From NCBI GenBank assembly GCA_015847255.1, contig JADLZK010010887.1, forward strand, positions 62,001 to 126,000: DNA of 64,000 nucleotides. The letters run 5' to 3'. This document shows, one piece after another, positions 58,326 to 64,000 of this stretch. The notes beneath the pieces were generated by a model. That model was not told the DNA's origin, ran no database searches, and saw only the letters and a program-made list of their open reading frames with translations. Source of the DNA: Hyparrhenia diplandra (Eukaryota; Streptophyta; Magnoliopsida; Poales; Poaceae). Every line of letters begins with the position of its first letter. Position 1 is the stretch's first letter. Position numbers and translations under genes: made by a program.

Positions 58326-58837
58326 GCCTCCCCCTACATCCATGGTTGCTGTGGGGTGCTCAGCAAAGTGTCACAAATATATAATCGTGATGCATATGAT
58401 GCCAGTGACTTGATCGAGCACAAAGGGGTGTGCATGCGTCGATGTCGATGCGCGGAAATCGCCGCGCCCGGCACGGCATCGCCACGCCCTATTAGCACGC
58501 ATGCACGCAGTAATCACAAACCACAAAGATATATGACATGATATATAAATAAAACTTGCAAAGAGATTATCTAACACGAGAGTTTAAACATCCGAAGACC
58601 AAATCCGAGAAATAACAAGTCATAGGTGGCATTATTACATAAAATAGAGTTTCTCTCGAACTCACACCTAACAAGCTACTCTCAAAGGATCTAAACTCAA
58701 AGAAGCATTTGCTGCAACATCCTCGAACCATCTCTTCGGCGTTGAAAAGTTTGACCCCCCCTCATTTCTTCTAATTTTCTCCCCCTTTGACGTCAAGCAC
58801 CAAAAAGATCATAGAAAAGAGAAGAAATGAAGCGGAG

Positions 58838-60406
58838 TCACTCCTCACTGGACTCATCCTGATGACTGGAAGCGGTGTCCTCGTCCTCCTCCTCTGAGAT
58901 AACAGCACTAGTCTGCGCGGAGCTTAACGAGTAGAGCGCCGAGCCGGCACCGCTGCGAGAACAAGCTAAGCAGGTCTGACAAGTCCTGATCTGAGCTGCT
59001 GGTAGCTGACAACTCTGGGAGGTCGTACTGAGGTGGTCTAGGGATAGAAGGAGGAACTGGGAGTCCTTGCTTCTCCCTAACACTCTTGAAAGTCTGCCTC
59101 ACCTCCCTGCGCATCTCATAAGTCTGCTGTGAAGCATATGCGCAATGCCCAAAGATGGCCTTGATCCATTTCTTCACCTTGGATCGAGACCCACTGTGCC
59201 TCTGGGCCTAGAGCTAGAGGGTCGCTTCAAGTCCTCTCTACCCCGGTGAGGTGCCTCCCGCGGTGGATCGCCACTCGTCTTTCCTCCCTCCAAACCATGG
59301 GTCTTCTCAATGTTGTAGGTCGTGTGGAAACAAATCCTTGGGATAAATATTCCCGGTGACCCTCTCAATCATGAACATGAGGTAGGGAGCATAGGGCAGG
59401 TTCCTTCTAGCATCATCCATGGCATTTGCCAGCTGCCTCCAGATGAACTTCCCAACATTGAATGTCTCATCATTTCTAAAATGGGCTAGAAGGTTCCTAG
59501 CATAGCCATTAATGTCTGAGGCTGCCCCATCCTTGGGATCAATGGTACACCTGCAAAGGTTGTTCATCACATAGAAGAAGTCCTTCAGACCCTTCCTCTT
59601 GCCATCAGCATCCCTTGGTTTTGCCCAGCAGTCCCTGATCACTTTGATCTCAATAGGATCAATCTCATGAATGTCTGTGAACTGCCTGTGATCAACCCAG
59701 TGGTAAATGTGACAAAACCAAGAATCTGACAAAATGTGACAAAGTCAACTCAGTAGTGCCTCTTGTCGGTCATCCGGTGAATGGTGTCCGTATTATGTCG
59801 TCCCGATGGTAAGTGGCATGGAACCGGCGAGAATCTCCTCATTCCAATCATGCTTGAATGCCATGATTTCTGTCAGCTCAAACCTGTCACAAGCCTCAAT
59901 AGCCTCATTGAGGGCATCTTCCTCCTTCTCTGCCATTCTCTCAAAATCAATGTAATGCATGGTAGTGATCTTGCTCTTAGATGAGTGGAAGAGGACTGTC
60001 ATATAGAAGTTTCAGTGAAAAGCCACCCAAAACCTCTCATCAATGCCTTCTGTCTGCTCATCATTGTAGACATTGCAGGCTCTAGCATCTGCTACCTCCC
60101 TCTACTTCCTGAGGTAGCTCACAACTGGGATAGGCGGATCGTTTGCAGGGGCTGCCATCTCAAAGACACCCTCAACCTACTGCATGTAGCTGTTGTCAAA
60201 CACAGAGAGGTGCTCAGGGGTGCCTTGGTCACCATCAGGCACAATGGTGTACCCATACTGCTGCTGCTGCTCCTCGGTGAGTCCTGCCGACCCTTCTTTG
60301 CCTGCCACCTGCCCCTCTGCCCATGTTCTTTCTGCCACGGTCTCTTTTCTCAACCACCTTGACCCTCATCTTCCTCTTGCCATGAGGATCGCTTCCAGGA
60401 TCCATC
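58838..60406 (-). pseudogene. Copia-associated 3' ORF (plant transposon-protein type), degenerate
   Basis: Begins with ATG at 60406 (MDPGSDPHGKRKMRVKVV), a basic N-terminus. It continues in broken frames with MHYIDFERM near 59945, AFKHDWNEEI near 59850, then the longest intact frame at 59307-59732 containing WAKPRDADGKRKGLKDFFYV, NLLAHFRNDETFNVGKFIW and LPYAPYLMFMIERVTG, and ends in an acidic tail (SEEEDEDTASS) near 58850. I recognise this order from widespread grass retrotransposon ORFs annotated as putative plant transposon protein. Its place after pol and before the 3' LTR matches the extra ORF of SIRE-type elements, sometimes called envelope-like; that link is inference. At least three stops or shifts. 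Confidence 0.55.
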
Positions 60407-61641
60407 TATGCAAAATATAAGATTTTGGTAAGAAAGCGCATAAGATAGAATGTATCTTGGCCAAACATATGTAGGAGAATGATTAGGGAGATGAAACTTG
60501 ATGTAATGAGCAAGCTGTCCAGGATAAAAACTTTGGCAGCGGCGGCGAGAGGCAGGCACGCTTGCCGCGCATGCACGCAATTTGCCGTGTCATGCACGCG
60601 GCACTGCCGCTTCCTCTTGCTCAAATCATCAAAATTCATCTGCCATAACCATTCTAATACATCTATCTGTCACAATCTACTTATCTATCACAATTTCATA
60701 AGCCAAATCACGATTTAGGTAAAAATTGCCCATGGATTGATAAAGAATACGAACTACAGTGAAGGTTTCTTCGATAATTGAAGTCAATCAATTTCCCATC
60801 TCAATTAAGTAGGTGATTTGAGGGATATTTGCTTTGTTTGAATCGACTAAGAACTGTCAAGTTCTATTTGGGGACGGCAGTGACGCGCCCTCCCCTAAAT
60901 CACCTCAGTAATTAAAACACGAAATCCATCGATTCCATCTTATCAAATCACTTTCCTATAGTTCATACATCGCTAAGCAACACAAGTCCATGAGAAATTT
61001 CTACACATTGCATAGATCGGGCAAGAATAACCATGGACTAGGGTTAGGTTACCTTCGTTGATTGGGGACGAAAGAAGAGAAGTTGCTCGGGGAGAGGGAG
61101 CAGGGGCGGCCGGTGACACGCGGGAGGTCCGGCGGGCGGGGGGCGGGGCTGCGGGAGCGGCGGCGGCGCGGCGGCGACGGCGGCGCTTGTCCCTTCAAGA
61201 GACGAGAGCGCGTGCGCGAGGGAGGAGTCGGGCGAGGAGAGAATGAGGGAAACGGACGGACGGGGGTAGAAAAGGAAAGAAAAACTTTTGGCCCCATATC
61301 GGTTCGGACATTTGGACACAAAACCCTAAGTGCGGCCTTTGCCGCATATGCTAAGAGCGCCTGGCCGTGCACCTGCTGTGATCCTTGCCGTCTTGACACA
61401 CTTGTGGCTGCTTGCCGCTCGGTCGATCATCTGCATATATATTGCCACCGACTTATTTCTCCTCAAACTTGATCACAAAGACACCAAAATTCATTGCCGG
61501 GAACAAATAATCAATACGAGAACTATGGCATTGAATTTCGGATTAGAATTTGAAATCCTTTTGAAACACAATATGAAAGTTTTCACAAACTTTTCCTATG
61601 TCGATCTAGTGTCTCAATCAACTTGCATGTGTCTTTGGAAT

Positions 61642-61867
61642 TCAAATCAAGTTACGAGAATCGAGAATGTTTAGCTCACTACGCAAAGCACAAAACCTTG
61701 ACTCATCGAGAGGCTTGGTGAAGATATCGGCTAGTTGCTTTTCGGTGCTCACATGGCTAATTGCCATATCTCCTTTGAGTTCGTGGTCTCTCAAGAAGTG
61801 ATGACGGATGTCTATGTGTTTTGTTCTAGAATGTGCTACTGGGTTATTTGCGAGTTTGATGGCACTC
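61642..61867 (-). pseudogene. Copia RNase H C-terminal fragment
   Basis: The minus strand reads AIKLANNPVAHSRTKHIDIR then HFLRDHELKG and QLADIFTKPLDESRF, the C-terminal signature of copia RNase H, and stops at 61642. It is the continuation of the frame at 63248-63408, from which solo LTR C separates it. Immediately downstream of the LTR insertion site the codon series for SAIKL resumes. Confidence 0.85.
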
Positions 61868-63242
61868 TGTTGACACATGTTAACGTATACTTTTAATTGT
61901 CAACTAAACATGGAAAAGGACTAAAATATAATTAGATAACCTTATTAGGGGTTTATACTAATGATTTCCACGAGTTTTGGTAAAGTTGTGATTTGCGGGG
62001 ACTTAACGAGGAAAAACACGGGAATTGGCGTGTCATACGCGAACGCATAGCGTAACGCAATCCAACTCGAAACAAGTCTAGAAGGCTCCGGATTACTCCC
62101 GACGTGAACGAAACTTGACAGAAGAAAACATCATCTAAAAGACTCCGGAAATCACGACGCATCAAGGGCCCGAGTGGGACCCACCCCGGGCCGATCGCCC
62201 AATAACCGGGGCCGATCGGCTGGCTTGGCGACCAAGTTGCCCTGTCTCCGGAAGCTTCCTCCACCGCCTCTAAGACGCAATCTAAACCGGTCGTATAATG
62301 TCGGTTTGATCCAATGATCATCGTTCATTGTCAAGGCCCATGAAGATTAGTACCATATTGCTTCTTTGGTGAAGAGACATAAGAAGACCCATATATATAG
62401 ACCCCTAGGCCCCCGGCTTCAATCATCTCGAGATCAACTCATCATCATATCGGATCGGATCCGGCTCTAGTCGACGGCCTTAGCTCTAGTTCAAGAACTA
62501 GAAGTAGAAGATTAGACAAGATGTAGAACTAGAAGCCCTAGATTAGAGTTGAGAGTAGAGCTTCAAGTTGAGAGAATTAGAGCGCGGTTGAGGCGGAGTT
62601 GAAGGAAGGCCGGAGCTGTCGGCGCCTCCATCTTCTTCTTCCTGCGGAGTTGGTGCCATTGGAGCGCAACTCGAGATCTTGTGGATTGTTCGACTTCCAT
62701 TCGAGTAAGTGGTATTGTCTCTATTGTTCTTAAGGTTCGTATTTCTTTGATAAGATTACTTTGATTCTTGGTTGCTCTTGAGTTGAAGTTGTTAGATTAA
62801 TGTAAGCGTGGTGCTTAGATTGACTAGCTTATTACGAATACCTTCTATAGGCGGGGTGAAGACACTTGTTAAGGGTGATCGTGGTGGTGACTTGGCGCCA
62901 TTGAGTCCTTTGTCACGCTTGCCCCGTTTATAGAAATCGTAGGAGCCCCTGCGTTGTTAGCGTAGATTCCCTTTATTAAGAGTTTCTTCATGACAACCCC
63001 TCTTAAGAACAATGTGCAAATGATTTACTTGAAGTGAGAACAAGACCTTCCTAATGGAACTCCTTACCTCTCTTTTAATCTAGTTTTAGCCACTCCGGAT
63101 TTAGCTATACACTTCAACCTACTCTCTCACCTTCTTCACGTGGATTCGATATTTAAAGCCCTATTCGGGTGAAGTGCTCACGGTATCCGTTAAACTACGG
63201 ATTATCCATCATAATATTCCTGTAGGTTAACAAATACCAACA
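61868..63242 (+). mobile_element. Gypsy solo LTR C with 5-bp target duplication
   Basis: The 1375-bp unit starts TGTTGACACATG and ends AATACCAACA. CACTC flanks it on both sides (61863-61867 and 63243-63247). A TATATATAG box at 62392-62400 is 524 bp from the LTR start. The near-terminal motif (GGGTGAAGTGCTCACGGTAT) is at about 63157-63177. No internal domain: a solo LTR. It is inserted in the copia RNase H in opposite orientation. Confidence 0.9.
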
Positions 63243-63247
63243 CACTC

Positions 63248-64000
63248 TCGTTGTCACAAAGAAGAGGTATCTTTGTGAAATGATATCCGTAATCCTTTAA
63301 GGTCCGCTTCATCCAAAGTAGTTGAGCCACGGCATGCACCGGCCGCAACATACTCGGCCTCGCGGTGGAAAGGGCTACACAATTTTGCTTCTTAGAGCTC
63401 CAAGACACTAAGGACCGTCCATGGAATTGACATGTCCCCGAAGTGCTTTTTTCGATCTACTTTGCAACCTAGGCATAGTCGAATTTGAATAGCCAAGTAG
63501 ATTGAACTTGGAACCCTTGGGATACCACAAGCCAAGGTTAGGAGTGAGGACTAAGTATCTCAAGATTCTCTTAACATCCACATTGTGACATTCCTTTGGA
63601 TTGGCTTGAAAACGAGCACACATACACACACTAAGCATTATGTCCGGCCTAGATGCACAAAGGTAAAGCAAAGATCCAATCATGGAGCGATATACCTTCA
63701 TGTCCACTATTTGGACCCTCCTCATCAAGATCAAGATGTCCATTGCTTGGCATTGGAGTTTTGATTGGCTTTGCCTTAGCCATATCAAACTTCTTTAGCA
63801 TGTCATGGGTGTACTTGTTTGGCAAATGAATGTCCCTTCCTCCATTTCCGTGACTTGAAATCCGAGGAAGTACTTTAGCTCACCCATCATGGACATCTCA
63901 AATCTCTTGGTCATTGTCCTACTAAATTGCTCAACATACATATTGTTAGTGCTACCAAATATTATGTCATCGACATATATTTGGCATACAAAGATATTAT
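63248..64000 (-). pseudogene. SIRE/Opie-like copia pol, reverse transcriptase end and RNase H
   Basis: Minus-strand frames carry YRSMIGSLLYLCASRPDIML and ILRYLVLTPNLGLWYPKGS near 63500-63700, then across a frame change VSWSSKKQNCVALSTA, QLLWMKRTLKDYG and PLLCDNES near 63248-63408. These are the C-terminal connection and RNase H motifs of copia pol. The element continues beyond the window edge, so the catalytic reverse transcriptase is mostly outside. Broken frames indicate decay. Confidence 0.85.

Overview
This is nuclear DNA of a flowering plant, almost certainly a grass (Poaceae). Host genes have GC-rich, intron-poor coding sequence and most of the rest is layered transposons: Athila-like Ty3/gypsy LTRs, SIRE/Opie-like copia, a second copia type, hAT relics, LINE fragments, and PIF/Harbinger-like and other MITEs. 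No ribosomal RNA, tRNA or bacterial-type feature was recognised. The species cannot be fixed from sequence alone.

Layout. 1-5549: a minus-strand, probably non-autonomous gypsy element (gag and protease, no reverse transcriptase or integrase), whose 3' LTR is cut by the window edge. 5550-11510: T-rich DNA with a multi-level degenerate tandem repeat, ending in ten units of about 60 bp. 11700-12960: a LINE relic, a 53-bp LINE stub with target duplication, and a TTA-flanked MITE. 16209-16916: calmodulin-like gene with apparent frameshifts in its N-terminal part. 18150-21480: copia-type LTR split by a gypsy solo LTR. 23981-24804: 5'-truncated LINE with a 15-bp target duplication. 25310-27349: two-exon membrane-protein gene. 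28331-29630: two-exon serpin gene. 29730-32380: 5'-truncated copia on the minus strand. 32381-37900: hAT relic split by a 4.1-kb LTR-like insertion. 39715-40608: single-exon divergent NAC gene. 41590-43907: hAT-like and PIF-like non-autonomous elements. 45040-48160: a fuller hAT pseudogene, followed by a second copy of the same hAT-MITE-NAC-promoter arrangement (NAC start only). 50349-56660: LTR-like and nested gypsy LTR sequence. 56660-64000: minus-strand SIRE/Opie-like copia whose RNase H is split by a gypsy solo LTR with a perfect 5-bp target duplication.

Four host genes are supported: a CML calcium sensor (16.2 kb), a two-span acidic protein (25.3 kb), a serpin (28.3 kb) and a NAC factor (39.7 kb). 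They are unrelated genes on the plus strand, separated by transposons, with no operon-like logic. LTR orientations rest on three agreeing signs: polypurine tracts, TATA boxes 440-530 bp from the LTR 5' end, and a shared motif near the LTR 3' end.

The most notable structures are the duplicated hAT/MITE/NAC-promoter block (32-40 kb versus 45-49 kb), the multi-level repeat at 7.3-11.2 kb, a predicted upstream ORF whose stop overlaps the start codon of the membrane-protein gene (TGATG), and several insertions datable by their target duplications. I found no clear new biological system.
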